DNA of 64,000 nucleotides from NCBI RefSeq assembly GCF_028609865.1, contig NZ_CP063194.1:2294001-2358000 (forward strand), written 5' to 3'. The notes beneath the pieces were generated by a model. It worked only from the letters and a program-made list of their open reading frames with translations. It made no database searches and had not been told where the DNA came from. Positions within the stretch are counted from its first letter, which is position 1. Every line of letters begins with the position of its first letter. This DNA comes from Corynebacterium jeddahense. GTDB lineage: Bacteria > Actinomycetota > Actinomycetes > Mycobacteriales > Mycobacteriaceae. Shown here piece by piece: positions 8,679 to 19,606 of the stretch. A program made the translations under genes and the position numbers.

Positions 8679-9356
8679 ATGAAGAAGTTTATTGCCGGCT
8701 TCGTGTCCACTGCGCTCCTGGTGGGCGCAGCTCCGGCCGCCGCCCAGGAAGTGACGTTCAGTGGATCACCGGAGCCCACCCCGACGAGCACGTCGGAGAC
8801 GTTCGGCCGGCAGGAGCCGAAGCCTGCGCCCAAACCGAAACTTTCAGAGCTTGGTTTCGGCCCGGAAGATATTAAGCTGCGCAAACGCGGTGAGGTTTGT
8901 TTCATCGATATCCCGGATGGTGCCGGGAACCCGATGGAGGACCTTTATGAGCGCTTCTACAGCAAGACTTCCTGGACCTCACTCGAGGCAGAAACCTATC
9001 TGCCGATCATCGAAGAGGCTCGGGAAGAAGCGCGAAGAAAAGGGGTTTGGAGCAACGACGAGCAGCGCTACATTCCCCTCACCGAGCTGGATAAGACAGA
9101 GGTCGCCATGGCCGACGCCCAGGTGCAAGCGCTGAGGGACTGCGCAAAACCCGAGGCAAAACCCGAAGCCAAACCAGAGGCTACGCCGCAGAAAACGACG
9201 GTTGAGAGGACGACGGTGGAGCGGACGACCGTCGTGAAGGAGCCCGCCGCGCCTCAGGGGAAGAACACGCTGGCCATCGTGGCGATCGTACTGTCCGTGC
9301 TCAGCCTGCTCGTTTCCGCCGCGGGCCTCGCACCGCAGCTGCAGCAGCTCCTATAA
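8679..9356 (+). CDS. Secreted or membrane-anchored protein with KPEA repeats, unknown function
   Basis: A 225-residue protein not assigned to a family. The N-terminal signal peptide (KKFIAGFVSTALLVGAAPAAA) has a probable cleavage after AAA. A Pro/Thr/Ser segment follows, then a folded central region of about 110 residues with two cysteines (EVCFIDIP and LRDCAKPE) that could pair. After that come KPEAKPEA and TVERTTVERT repeats. A C-terminal hydrophobic helix (LAIVAIVLSVLSLLVSAAGLA) suggests anchoring in the membrane. The start at 8679 is preceded by GAGAAAG and begins a clear signal sequence, so longer in-frame starts were rejected. It stands alone, convergent with dcd. Confidence 0.75.
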   Translation: MKKFIAGFVSTALLVGAAPAAAQEVTFSGSPEPTPTSTSETFGRQEPKPAPKPKLSELGFGPEDIKLRKRGEVCFIDIPDGAGNPMEDLYERFYSKTSWTSLEAETYLPIIEEAREEARRKGVWSNDEQRYIPLTELDKTEVAMADAQVQALRDCAKPEAKPEAKPEATPQKTTVERTTVERTTVVKEPAAPQGKNTLAIVAIVLSVLSLLVSAAGLAPQLQQLL

Positions 9357-9392
9357 CCGCAGCCGCACCCCCCAAACTCAAACGCCGAACAC

Positions 9393-9956
9393 CTACTGGA
9401 AGTTGAGGTACGCCTTCGACGGCGTCGGCCCGCGCTGGCCCTGGTACTTGGAGCCGAGCGCGGACGATCCGTAGGGGATCTCGGCCGGCGAGGTCATGGC
9501 GAACAGCGCGAGCTGGCCGACCTTCATGCCCGGCCACAGCGTGATCGGCAGGTTGGCCACGTTGGAAAGCTCCAGCGTGATGTGGCCGGTGAAGCCCGGG
9601 TCGATGAAGCCGGCGGTCGAGTGCGTGAGCAGACCGAGGCGGCCGAGGGAGGATTTGCCTTCGAGGCGGCCGGCGAGGTCGTCGGGAAGCGTGAAGCGCT
9701 CCAGCGTCGCACCCAGGACAAACTCGCCGGGGTGCAGCACGAACGGCTCGCCCTCGGGCACCTCGACGAGCGTGGTCAGGTCGGGCTGCTCCAGCTTCGG
9801 ATCGATGTGCGTGTAGCGCTGGTTATTGAACACCCGGAACAGGCTGTCCAGGCGCACGTCGATCGAGCTCGGTTGAATCAGCCCTGCGTCGAAAGGCTCA
9901 ATGAGGAGCCTTTGCTTATCGACGGACTCACGGATATCACGATCAGAAAGCAGCAC
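9393..9956 (-). CDS. dcd: dCTP deaminase
   Basis: A 187-residue enzyme of the dCTP deaminase/dUTPase family. It converts dCTP toward dUTP or, in the bifunctional form known in actinobacteria, directly to dUMP, supplying thymidylate synthesis. Visible family motifs are PSSIDVRL near the N-terminus, [11 protein letters not shown], and [18 protein letters not shown], which holds the catalytic glutamate. The C-terminal [19 protein letters not shown] tail is typical of the family. The start codon is GTG at 9956. A tRNA-Gly gene follows on the other strand. Confidence 0.95.
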   Translation of the reverse strand: MLLSDRDIRESVDKQRLLIEPFDAGLIQPSSIDVRLDSLFRVFNNQRYTHIDPKLEQPDLTTLVEVPEGEPFVLHPGEFVLGATLERFTLPDDLAGRLEGKSSLGRLGLLTHSTAGFIDPGFTGHITLELSNVANLPITLWPGMKVGQLALFAMTSPAEIPYGSSALGSKYQGQRGPTPSKAYLNFQ

Positions 9957-10038
9957 GCCGGCCAGTGTAGTTGGGCGCTTTTTGGGCTGGGCGGGGGCGG
10001 TGCTACTCTTACCTCTGCTGCATTTCAGGTGTGGCAGT

Positions 10039-10109
10039 GCCGGCGTAGTTTAGTGGTAGAACATCAGCTTCCCAAGCTGAGAGTGCGAGTTCGATTCTCG
10101 TCGCCGGCT
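10039..10109 (+). tRNA. tRNA-Gly (anticodon CCC)
   Basis: A complete cloverleaf of 71 nt: acceptor stem GCCGGCG pairs with CGCCGGC, the D-loop region is TAGTTTAGTGGTAGAAC, the anticodon stem TCAGC/GCTGA encloses loop TTCCCAA, and the T-arm contains GTTCGATTC. The discriminator base is T and CCA is not encoded. It reads GGG codons. Confidence 0.95.
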
Positions 10110-10123
10110 CTCCTAGATGGGGC

Positions 10124-10669
10124 TTACGCGGGGGTCGTGCACGGGATACCGGGGAGACCCGTGGCCGACAGGTACTTGGGGCGCGCCCCTCCGGTCACGA
10201 GCATGGTGTACCTCGGCGCGTAGGCCACCGCGCGGGACAGGGCCTGGGGATCGTGGTGGAAGACCTCCCGCATGATCATGGTGTTGATTTCCACAAAGAC
10301 CAGCCGGATGCCGGTGTGTTCCACGATCTCGATAGGTTCCCAGTGAATGGGTTCCGACGATTCAAGAGCCATGAGGCGGCGCTTCGGTAGGTGGTGCCCG
10401 CGGGCGAAGTGGGTACATTGTTCCAGGTCGACGAACCGGCAGGCGCTGCGCAGATGAGGCAGCGGGTAGATCTTTCCGCAGCTGCGGAACGCGTTGAGCG
10501 CCGACGAGATCTCGAACACCTGCCCCATGCGCCGCCACAACACATCCACTCCCCTGCTCGTGCGCAGCCTGAACGTGAACTGGTAGAAGGACATGTTCAC
10601 GGTGAGACAGGTGCCGAAGCGACGGTACTTGGTGGCGGGCACCCAGTCTTGGACGGCAAGCTCACGCAA
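10124..10669 (-). CDS. Hypothetical protein
   Basis: A 181-residue soluble protein with no family recognised. It is rich in His and Arg, contains cysteines at CRFVDLEQCTHFARGHH that might bind metal, and has no signal or membrane segment. The TTG start at 10669 overlaps the stop of the upstream gene (10662-11015) by 8 nt, so the two are translationally coupled and probably functionally linked. It lies 14 bp from the tRNA-Gly gene, in convergent orientation. Confidence 0.55.
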   Translation of the reverse strand: MRELAVQDWVPATKYRRFGTCLTVNMSFYQFTFRLRTSRGVDVLWRRMGQVFEISSALNAFRSCGKIYPLPHLRSACRFVDLEQCTHFARGHHLPKRRLMALESSEPIHWEPIEIVEHTGIRLVFVEINTMIMREVFHHDPQALSRAVAYAPRYTMLVTGGARPKYLSATGLPGIPCTTPA

Positions 10670-11015
10670 CGGACACCTCGCAGGGGCCGATCGGCGACAT
10701 CGACACCAGGTGGACGCTTCGCCTGGTATGACCGTCCTCGCCGGTCACCTCCGGACCGCGCAGCACGCCCCACTCGCGGTTGAAGTCGACGGCTTGGGCG
10801 GCGCCCGCGGGGTCGTGGTTGTAGCGGGTGAACGTGCCGCGGGCGGTCTCAATGACAAGCTGCGTGCCGTCGACCTGCACGGACAGGATCTCCAACCACA
10901 GCTCCTCCGGCCCGTTCGCGGCCTTGAGCGCCGGGATCCAGTGGGGTTTGTGGCCGCGCGCCACCAAGTCGCACTCGCGGTGGCCGATGGACGGGGCTGT
11001 TTCAACCCGGGACAT
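10662..11015 (-). CDS. Hypothetical protein, operon partner of 10124-10669
   Basis: A 117-residue soluble protein. The segment EILSVQVDGTQLVIETARGTFTRYNHDP looks like a small beta-barrel or beta-sandwich, and the C-terminus is Val/Ser-rich. No catalytic motif is recognised. The ATG start at 11015 opens the two-gene unit; the stop overlaps the next gene. The upstream 200 bp divides it from the divergent lipase gene. Confidence 0.55.
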   Translation of the reverse strand: MSRVETAPSIGHRECDLVARGHKPHWIPALKAANGPEELWLEILSVQVDGTQLVIETARGTFTRYNHDPAGAAQAVDFNREWGVLRGPEVTGEDGHTRRSVHLVSMSPIGPCEVSVA

Positions 11016-11212
11016 GGGGGTTTCTCCTCAGAGCAATCGCACTTCCGGCGGGCGGTTGCCGCGCCGGCGGATCTTCTCCCGGAAGCACCGTGCGCGATCT
11101 TGCGCGGTTGCTAATCGACGATCGCCGGGAGACGTAGCCGTCAATTTCTTGATCCATCGGGCACAGTAGTAGACAGCTTTGTCTAGCGCAAGCTTGGATA
11201 CACTCTTCCTCC

Positions 11213-12040
11213 ATGCAGCTCACTCGCGCACTCATGGGACTGGCCGCAGGCTACGGCGCGCTGCAGGGCCGCGAGAACCGGCCGCGTCTGCCGTTCAACG
11301 ACCCGTCGTTTGGCGCCAAGCACGCAACACCGGTGATGTACGTCCACGGAATCAATTCGCGGGCGGCGGCGTTCCGCCACAACGCCCAGCACCTGAAAGA
11401 CCACGGGTTCTGGGTGTGGGGATACGACTACGGGGACATGATCGCGCCCGGGTTCTTCGGCGTGGGGGACTTAAACGCCATCGTGGGCGACGTCGCGAAC
11501 AACGTTGAGCGCGTACTTAAGGCGACGGGCGCAAAGCAGGTGGACATCGTGGCGCACTCACAGGGTGCGCTGATGACGAAGCTGTTCATCGCCCGCGGCG
11601 GCGCCGGGAAGGTCCGGCGCGTGGTGGCGATGGGCGGCAACTTTCACGGCACCGATTTCCGCGGGTGGGCCGGCGACCTGGGCAAGGTGGCGTCCCGGCT
11701 GCCCCGGCTGACTTCTTTGGTGGCGCCGGGTGCGGCGCAGCAGCTGGTGGGGTCGGCGTGGCTTCGGGACTTTGCAAAGGTGCCGGACACCGACCCGCGC
11801 GTGGTGTACACCTCGCTGTATTCGCCGGCGGACACGGTGGTCACCCCGAACTCTGCATCCGAGCTCGAATCTGTGGGAGGCGCGGACGTGGCCAACGTGG
11901 ATTCGGCGCGCTTCTACGGCGGGTACGCGCCCCTGCACATGCTCATGCCGCGGGACCCGCTGTACGCGGAGCTGACGTTGTGGGGACTCACGCGCGACGT
12001 GGGCGAGCACACACCCCCGGAAGTGGATTGGCTGGTGTAA
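11213..12040 (+). CDS. Alpha/beta-hydrolase, lipase class 2-like
   Basis: A 275-residue serine hydrolase resembling EstA/LipA-type class 2 lipases. The nucleophile elbow AHSQG (A-x-S-x-G variant) lies near residue 117. The oxyanion region is VMYVHGINSR, and SPADTVVTP and a late His (APLHMLM) fit the catalytic Asp and His. The N-terminus MQLTRALMGLAAGYGAL is mildly hydrophobic but not a clear signal peptide. The likely substrate is an acyl ester; the exact substrate is unknown. TTGTCT and TACACT upstream fit a promoter close to the start, so the transcript may have a very short leader. Confidence 0.8.
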   Translation: MQLTRALMGLAAGYGALQGRENRPRLPFNDPSFGAKHATPVMYVHGINSRAAAFRHNAQHLKDHGFWVWGYDYGDMIAPGFFGVGDLNAIVGDVANNVERVLKATGAKQVDIVAHSQGALMTKLFIARGGAGKVRRVVAMGGNFHGTDFRGWAGDLGKVASRLPRLTSLVAPGAAQQLVGSAWLRDFAKVPDTDPRVVYTSLYSPADTVVTPNSASELESVGGADVANVDSARFYGGYAPLHMLMPRDPLYAELTLWGLTRDVGEHTPPEVDWLV

Positions 12041-12044
12041 CGCG

Positions 12045-13436
<1,392 letters not shown>

Positions 13437-13473
13437 GGTGGGTACCTTATCGGCCGCGCCGACACGGTCGGAG

Positions 13474-15170
13474 CTACCCGCAATTCACAATCGGCTGCGG
13501 GTCGTAGACCGTGGTCTGGGTTTCGCTGTCGAGGAGGTTGCCGGCGAGGTCGTAGATGTAGCGGGTGTCGGAGGTGGTGAAGCCCTGCGCGCCACCGGAG
13601 GGCACGCAACTGGCGCCGGACACCGACACCGGGGACGGGGAGGTGTAGGCCCAGCGGCCGCCGTTGACGGATTCGACGTTCACCGTTTTCACACCCATGA
13701 GGGAGACGGTCACTTCTCCCCCGCCGACGCTGGTGGCGATGCGCACGGGGTGCAGGCTGTCGTTGCGGAACTGCAGGTCAATCGCGCCTTCGTAGACGGT
13801 GGCCTCGCGCCCGGCCGGGTAGCGGGAGATGTAGTAGGAGTGCGGGGTGTGCGCCACGTCGGTCATGCCGGCGAAGTAGGCGGCGTTGTACAAGGTGGTG
13901 GCGAACTGGGAAATGCCGCCGCCGACGGCGTTGTCGGCGCGCCCGTTCAAGATGATCCCGGAGTTCACGTAGCCCTGGGCGGTGCCGCGGGGGCCGGTGT
14001 AGCCGTTTAGGGAGAAGGTCTCGCCCGGGTTCACGATGGCCCCGTTGACAGTGGAGGCGACCAGCGCGATGTTCGTGCCGGACGCACCCGAATACCCGCC
14101 GGTGGTGAACGAGCCAACGACCTGGTCGAACGTGGCGTTATTCGCGGCCTCAGTGGTGAAGTCGGCCGGCACCGCCTTGTACGCGGCCTCCCAGTCGCGG
14201 GGTTGATCGGCAAGCAGCCTGGCGTCGAAGTCTCGGAGCGTGACGTCCCAGTCCACCACCGAACCGTCAACGGAGGGTTCGACCCCGCCGCCTGCGAGGA
14301 CGCGGGCGTTTTGCATCTCCGTTTCCGTGCCTGCGAGCTGCTCGCCGAAGATGGTGCGGGCGGCGTCAGTGTTCACGACCGGGTCGATGCGGCCCTCCAC
14401 GTTGGGGAACTGCACAACCTCACCGAGACGGTCCTGCGGGATCGTCGCCTGGACCGCGTCCTTGCCCCCAGCGTGAGCGGCCCGGCGAGCGCGGACTTCA
14501 CCGGGCCGGACATCGCCGCCTGGATCACTGAGTTATTCACCGCCGGCTGGACTTCCTCTGGCTGCACCGTCACGCCCTGGGGGTTGAGCCAGCTTGTCGT
14601 CAGCTCATCACGAAGCATCGGGCGCGGGACGTCCTGGCCCAGCTTTGGGTCGGTGACCTTGCCCTGGCCGGCCTCGACGTTGATGGCGCCGTCGACAGGT
14701 TCGACGTGCAGCTCCTTGACCAGCCTGTCCAGCTGGGGGTTCAGGGCGGCGTCGTCGACCACGGTCACCGCGTCCACCTCGTGTGTGCGAAACAGGCCGG
14801 TCAGACGCGTAACCGGGTTGGCGGACTGCACGCCTGCGGCGGCGACGGTTGCGGGCCAATCGATGCCCAGCCCGGCTTGTTCCGGCACCACCGTCGCCTC
14901 CTGCGAGGCGGCGCGGACGGTCACCGGCTTCGCGGCCACCCCGCCAAGCTCCTGTTCGAGGCTGCGCTCGGCCTCCTCGGGTGCCATGCCGCCGATGGCG
15001 ACGCCGCCGACGGTGGTGCCGCGGGGCACGTTGCCGCGGTTCATGGCCAGATCCGCGAGGTACAGCGCGAGCAGCACTACGAGCACGCCGAGAAGCGTCC
15101 AGAGCGCGATCTTCCCGGCCCGGCCGGAGCTCCTGCCGACACTATGCGAGGTTGGCTGTACGGTAGTCAC
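13474..15170 (-). pseudogene. VanW/YoaR-like envelope protein, split by a single-base frameshift
   Basis: Two overlapping frames form one protein of about 565 residues. The upstream frame (15170 to about 14470) encodes a basic N-terminus, one membrane helix (IALWTLLGVLVVLLALYLADL) and YoaR-like peptidoglycan-binding modules with V-x-x-G-x-x-I/V-G-G-M. The downstream frame (about 14470 to 13474) encodes the VanW domain with GETFSLNGYTGPR, GGGISQFATTLYNAAYFAGM and HSYYISRYPAGREATV. The frames join at a run of five C on the plus strand (14465-14469): one added base restores L-T-L-G-G-K-D-A-V-Q. This is either a true inactivation, a slippage site, or an assembly error. The family is linked to the cell wall, but the precise role is unknown. 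Confidence 0.85.
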
Positions 15171-15201
15171 CCGATTAAGGGTAGCCCGCGCGGCGACACG
15201 A

Positions 15202-16389
15202 TCACAGCCCGACGCTGATGAGTTGCTGCTGCACGCGCGTCGCGGCTTCGTCGATGCGCGCCTCCGGGATGTAGCCGTTCTGCACGCACCAGACGATGTG
15301 GTCGATGATCCGCGGCAGGTCCGCGCCGGAGGACCACAGCGCTTGGTCGGCGCCGGAGCCGATCGCGCGGGCCACCGCGTCCATCGTCGGCGCGTAGTCG
15401 AGGATGCCGCGCATGCCGGACAGGTCGTCGGTGACCACGACGCCGTCGAACGGCACCCCGCCCGGGTAGTCGCCGGTGCGCAGCAGTCTGTATGCCTCCG
15501 GGTTCATCGAGCTGGGGACCCCCTCGGGGCCGAGCCCGGGCACGATCATGTGGCCCATCATCACACTTGCCTGCGGGAACGCGGCCAGGAGCGGGCCGTA
15601 GGGGCGCAGGTCGCTGCCGCGCAGGTCGTCGATCGGCGGGGTGACGGCGAGCTGCAGGTGGGTGTCGCCGGACGCGCGCCCGTGGCCGGGGAAGTGCTTG
15701 AACGTCGGGGTGACGCCAGCGTCGATAAGCCCCTGCGAAAACAGGCCCGCCACGCGCGCGACCTCGTCCGGGTTCCCGTTAAACGAGCGGTCCCCGACGA
15801 TGTCGAGGCCCGCGACGTCGAGGTCGAGCAGCGGCGCGTAGTCCACGTTCACCCCGTAGGCCCGCAGCGAGCGCCCGATGTCCCAGCCGGTGCCGCGGAT
15901 CACCTCGGGCGGCGTGCCGGCGAGCGCGCGCGGCGGCATGAAATCGCCGAACACCTGCGTGTGCCGCTGCACGCGCCCGCCCTCGAAGTCGATGGCCACC
16001 GAGAAGGGGCGCTGGTACTCCTCGCGCAGGGCGTTGATGTTGCGCCCCGGCTCGGTGAGCAGCGCCGGGTCCGCCCAGCTCGGGATGATCACCCCGCCGA
16101 CCCCCTGATCGAGCGCGAATCGCGCCTGGTCGTAATCGGCCACCCCCACCACCATGAGGGTGGCCACCCGCGCGCGCAGATCCTCCGGTACCCGCAGCTG
16201 CGCAGGGGTCGGGGCGTGTTGCGTATCGACGCCCTCCGGCGCCGCCTGCGTCGACAACGCCGGCTGCGCAGACTCGTCCGGTGCCGCCGTCTCAACCGCG
16301 TCCTCCTCGCCGCACCCGGCCAGGCCCAAGGCGGCGACGCAGGCGAGCGCCGGCGCGAGGAGCGCCGCAGCGACGACCCGAGCCCTCAT
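15202..16389 (-). CDS. GH3 beta-N-acetylhexosaminidase lipoprotein (LpqI/NagZ-like)
   Basis: A 395-residue glycoside hydrolase family 3 enzyme expected to release N-acetylglucosamine from peptidoglycan fragments. The N-terminus is a lipoprotein signal with lipobox LAGC near residue 26. The signature KHFPGHG (His general acid/base loop of NagZ-type GH3) and the nucleophile-region TDDLSGM are both present. The ATG at 16389, preceded by GGGGCGAGA, starts the signal peptide; longer starts were rejected. It is divergent from the DUF2613 protein and AftD, the same neighbourhood as lpqI-Rv0236A-aftD in Mycobacterium tuberculosis, which supports the call. Confidence 0.9.
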   Translation of the reverse strand: MRARVVAAALLAPALACVAALGLAGCGEEDAVETAAPDESAQPALSTQAAPEGVDTQHAPTPAQLRVPEDLRARVATLMVVGVADYDQARFALDQGVGGVIIPSWADPALLTEPGRNINALREEYQRPFSVAIDFEGGRVQRHTQVFGDFMPPRALAGTPPEVIRGTGWDIGRSLRAYGVNVDYAPLLDLDVAGLDIVGDRSFNGNPDEVARVAGLFSQGLIDAGVTPTFKHFPGHGRASGDTHLQLAVTPPIDDLRGSDLRPYGPLLAAFPQASVMMGHMIVPGLGPEGVPSSMNPEAYRLLRTGDYPGGVPFDGVVVTDDLSGMRGILDYAPTMDAVARAIGSGADQALWSSGADLPRIIDHIVWCVQNGYIPEARIDEAATRVQQQLISVGL

Positions 16390-16463
16390 CGTCTCGCCCC
16401 TTCGCACCCGACACCTGCCACAAAACCACCGCCACTGTACCCGCGCTGGTAGGCTCAGCCGAC

Positions 16464-16697
16464 ATGTCCCACCGAGTCTTCCTTCCCCAGCAGCCGCAGG
16501 ATCCCTCGGCGTCGCGGGCGGAGCGAACCTCCCGGGTCTCGCCGGTGCTCGCCAGCGCGGCAGTCGGCGCGGTCTTGGGCGTCGTGGGCGTGCTCGGCAT
16601 CGCGGCCGCCTCGGGCCAGTCGACGGTGCCGGAGAGCAACGCGGTCCCAGCGGACAACGCTGTCCTCGGCGGGCCGGAGTACGGCTCCCGGAAGTAG
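16464..16697 (+). CDS. Small DUF2613-type membrane protein
   Basis: A 77-residue protein with one hydrophobic helix (VLASAAVGAVLGVVGVLGIAAA) and a short polar tail ending GGPEYGSRK. It fits the small DUF2613 family, whose mycobacterial member (Rv0236A) lies beside aftD. Function is unknown; a role as a partner of AftD is inference from the conserved neighbourhood. It sits 5 bp before the GTG start of aftD. Confidence 0.8.
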   Translation: MSHRVFLPQQPQDPSASRAERTSRVSPVLASAAVGAVLGVVGVLGIAAASGQSTVPESNAVPADNAVLGGPEYGSRK

Positions 16698-16702
16698 GCG
16701 CC

Positions 16703-19606
16703 GTGCGGGGGATGCGCGCACACCTCGCGGGCTGGCTCGCGCTGGTTCTGCTCGTGCTCGCCCAGCCGCCCGGGCGGGTGGCGGCGGACACGAAGTTCGA
16801 TCTCGTCGCGGATCCGGCCCGCTTCCTCGCGCGCGCCACGCACGCCTACACCGACGGGTTCCCGCTGGGTCAGGTGCAAAACCAGGCCTACGGCTACCTC
16901 TTCCCCCACGGGCCCTTCTTCCTCCTCGGCCACCTGCTACGCGTGCCCGACTGGCTGATCCAGCGCGCGTGGTGGGCGCTGCTGCTGTGCCTCGCGTACT
17001 CCGGCACGCTCGCCCTCGCTCGGCGCGTCGGTGTGCGCGGCACCCTCCCCCAGGTGCTCGGCGCGGCGTGCTACGCGCTGAGCCCGCGCATCCTCACCAC
17101 CCTCACGGCGATCTCGTCGGAGGCCTGGCCCGTCGCCCTCGTGCCGTGGACGCTCCTCCCGCTCACCGGGCGCAAACCCCGCGTCGCGCCCGCCCTTATC
17201 GCCGTGGCCTGCATGGGCGCGGTCAACGCCGCGGCGACGATGGCGGCCTGCCTGCCCGCGTTCGTCCTGCTGCTCGCCCGGCGCGCGCCGAAGCAGGCGG
17301 CGGGGTTCGCGCTCGGCGCCGCTGCCGTGTCCGCGTGGTGGATCGGCCCGCTCATCGTCCTCGGGCGCTACTCACCCCCGTTTACGGAGTTCATCGAGTC
17401 CGCGCACGTGACCACGGCCTGGCTCAACCCCGTGGAGATCCTGCGCGGCACGACGAGCTGGACGCCCTTCGTCGACACGGAGCGCGCCGCAGGCCACCTC
17501 CTCGTCGCCGAGCCCGCGTTCATCATCGCCACCTGTCTCGTCGCCGCAGCGGGGCTCGCGGGGCTGGCGCGCCGCGACATGCCGTGGCGCGGCCCGCTCA
17601 TCACCGTCTTCGCCGTCGGGTTCGTCGTCCTCGGGTCCGCCCACATGTGCACCACGCTGTACGACGGGGCCCTGGCCCCCTTCCGCAACCTGCACAAGTT
17701 CGACCCGCTCGTGCGTCTCCCGCTCGCCCTCGGCGCGGCGCACCTCGCGTCTCGGGTGGACCGGCCGCGGGCCGTGGCCGTCGCGCTCGCCGCCGCGGTG
17801 GCGCTCGCCCCCGCGTGGTCACTGCGCCTGCTGCCGGAGGGCACGTGGCGGGAGGTGTCCCAGGACTGGGTCGCGGCCGGGCAGTGGCTCGACGAGCACG
17901 CGGCAGGCACCCGCACCCTGGTAGTCCCGCCCGCGCAGTTCGCCCGCCAGACGTGGGGGTGGACGCGCGACGAGCCGATCCAGGCGCTCACCGCCAGCCG
18001 CTTCGCGTTTCGGGACGCGGTGCCGCTCGTGGACCCGGAGGCGATTCGGGGGCTCGATGGGCAGGCGGAGCTCGTCGATACGCAGGCGCTGCGCTCGATC
18101 GGGGTGGGCGCGGTGGTGGTGCGTCGCGACCTCGAGCGGCAGCCGCCGACGCCGAACCTCGGCGAGCCGGCCGCGAGCTTCGGGGACCTCGACATTTTCC
18201 TGCTCGACCCAGACCGCGACGTCATGGTCACCGACCGCGCGCCGGTGGCGGTCGACGGCGGCGGCGAGGTGCTGCCGCTGCTGTGGCGCGAGCTGGGCTA
18301 CTTCCCGGCGCGTCTTACCGGCGAGCACCCCGACATCGTCACCGATACCCCGGCGCTCGCGGCGCGCAACTACGGCGCGATCCGCGGGCAGGGCGGGTAC
18401 CTCGCCGGCGGGTGGGAGGACTCGACGGTGGCGAACCGGCTGAAGGACTACCCCTCGGACGGCACGCGCACCGGCGTCGCCGAGGACGGTATGGCGCGCG
18501 CGTCCTCTTCCGCCGCGGACGCGGGCGCGTTCGGCGGGCCCGACCCGTCGAAGTCGCTCACCGCCGCGTTCGACGGTCTCGCGGAAACCGCCTGGTGGCC
18601 AGCCCCCGGGGACGCGCACCCGTGGATCGAGTTCGTGTCGCAGCAGGAGACCATCTCCGTCACCGCCACCGCGGACACCACCGTGCGACTGTGCGACGGG
18701 CAGCGCGCCTGCCGCAGCGTCTCCCTGGTGAAGGACCAACCCCGGCAGCTCAGCCGCCGCGGCGCGACCATCCTCGAACTCACGGGGCGCGTCGGCATCC
18801 GCGAGCTCGACGTCGGCGTGCGCCGCATCGTCGAGGTCGAGGGCACCGCAGACCGCTACTTCTTCCAGCGCCACTTCCCGGACAACACCGTCATCCAGCG
18901 CCGCTTCACCACCGCCGAGGACGCGACGTGGCAGCTCTCCGCCCCCGCCACCATCGACGGCGAGCGCCGCGTCGGCAGCGTCACCTTGCCCGCGGGCACG
19001 CACGAGCTGTTCACCCGGGCAGAGACGGTGATGCTCTCGTGCGCGCCCCTGCCGGAGCGCACCGGGGACACGCTCGTGCTCACCACCCGTGCGTTCAACT
19101 CGGGCCTGCGCGCCACCCTCGGGGGCACGCCGCTCGAGCCGGTGCGTCTCGACGCTGGCGCCCAGGCCTTCCGCGTCCCCGCCGGGGCCAGCGGCGAGTT
19201 CGCCATGACGTTCGCGGGCGAGGACGCGTACCGCTACTCCCTCATCTTCGGCGGCGCGTTCAGCCTGCTCGCCGTCGCCGCGTGCGTGTTGCTGACCCGG
19301 CTGCGCGAGGACGGGCCGTACGCGCCGCCCGACGCCGTCGGCTGGGTGCCCGCCGCAGCCGCGGTCGCCGCCTTCCCGCTCCCGGGCCTCGCTGCGGTGG
19401 CGCTCGCGTGGGTGGTGCGCCGCTTCACAGTGCTGGACACCTCCCGGGTCGCGGCCGCCGCCATGGCCGTGTGCGGGCTCGTCCTCGCCCGCGCCCCGTG
19501 GCCCACGGCGCACTACGCCGGCTCGTCCACCTTCCTCGTCGCCGCCGGGTGCTTCGCGGTGGCCTGCCTCACCAGCCGCGCGCCGGGCACCTCCACGAGC
19601 TCGTAG
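16703..19606 (+). CDS. aftD: Alpha-(1->3)-arabinofuranosyltransferase AftD-like (DUF3367)
   Basis: A GT-C type membrane glycosyltransferase of about 967 residues that should add alpha-1,3-linked arabinofuranose from decaprenyl-phosphoarabinose to arabinan. The N-terminal half carries many membrane helices and a first-loop acidic motif (TKFDLVADPARFL). The C-terminal half is a large extracytoplasmic region with a discoidin/carbohydrate-binding-like part (DPSKSLTAAFDGLAETAWWPAPG), then three helices at the end. The GTG at 16703 has GGAAG about 8 nt upstream; the in-frame ATG at 16712 is an alternative. It is shorter than the mycobacterial protein (about 1400). Its 3' end overlaps the opposite-strand acyltransferase by 94 bp. 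Confidence 0.87.
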   Translation: MRGMRAHLAGWLALVLLVLAQPPGRVAADTKFDLVADPARFLARATHAYTDGFPLGQVQNQAYGYLFPHGPFFLLGHLLRVPDWLIQRAWWALLLCLAYSGTLALARRVGVRGTLPQVLGAACYALSPRILTTLTAISSEAWPVALVPWTLLPLTGRKPRVAPALIAVACMGAVNAAATMAACLPAFVLLLARRAPKQAAGFALGAAAVSAWWIGPLIVLGRYSPPFTEFIESAHVTTAWLNPVEILRGTTSWTPFVDTERAAGHLLVAEPAFIIATCLVAAAGLAGLARRDMPWRGPLITVFAVGFVVLGSAHMCTTLYDGALAPFRNLHKFDPLVRLPLALGAAHLASRVDRPRAVAVALAAAVALAPAWSLRLLPEGTWREVSQDWVAAGQWLDEHAAGTRTLVVPPAQFARQTWGWTRDEPIQALTASRFAFRDAVPLVDPEAIRGLDGQAELVDTQALRSIGVGAVVVRRDLERQPPTPNLGEPAASFGDLDIFLLDPDRDVMVTDRAPVAVDGGGEVLPLLWRELGYFPARLTGEHPDIVTDTPALAARNYGAIRGQGGYLAGGWEDSTVANRLKDYPSDGTRTGVAEDGMARASSSAADAGAFGGPDPSKSLTAAFDGLAETAWWPAPGDAHPWIEFVSQQETISVTATADTTVRLCDGQRACRSVSLVKDQPRQLSRRGATILELTGRVGIRELDVGVRRIVEVEGTADRYFFQRHFPDNTVIQRRFTTAEDATWQLSAPATIDGERRVGSVTLPAGTHELFTRAETVMLSCAPLPERTGDTLVLTTRAFNSGLRATLGGTPLEPVRLDAGAQAFRVPAGASGEFAMTFAGEDAYRYSLIFGGAFSLLAVAACVLLTRLREDGPYAPPDAVGWVPAAAAVAAFPLPGLAAVALAWVVRRFTVLDTSRVAAAAMAVCGLVLARAPWPTAHYAGSSTFLVAAGCFAVACLTSRAPGTSTSS

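Noticed and set aside
10039..10109. Integration site of a mobile element at tRNA-Gly
   Set aside because: No integrase, no duplicated tRNA 3' end and no foreign gene cluster next to it.
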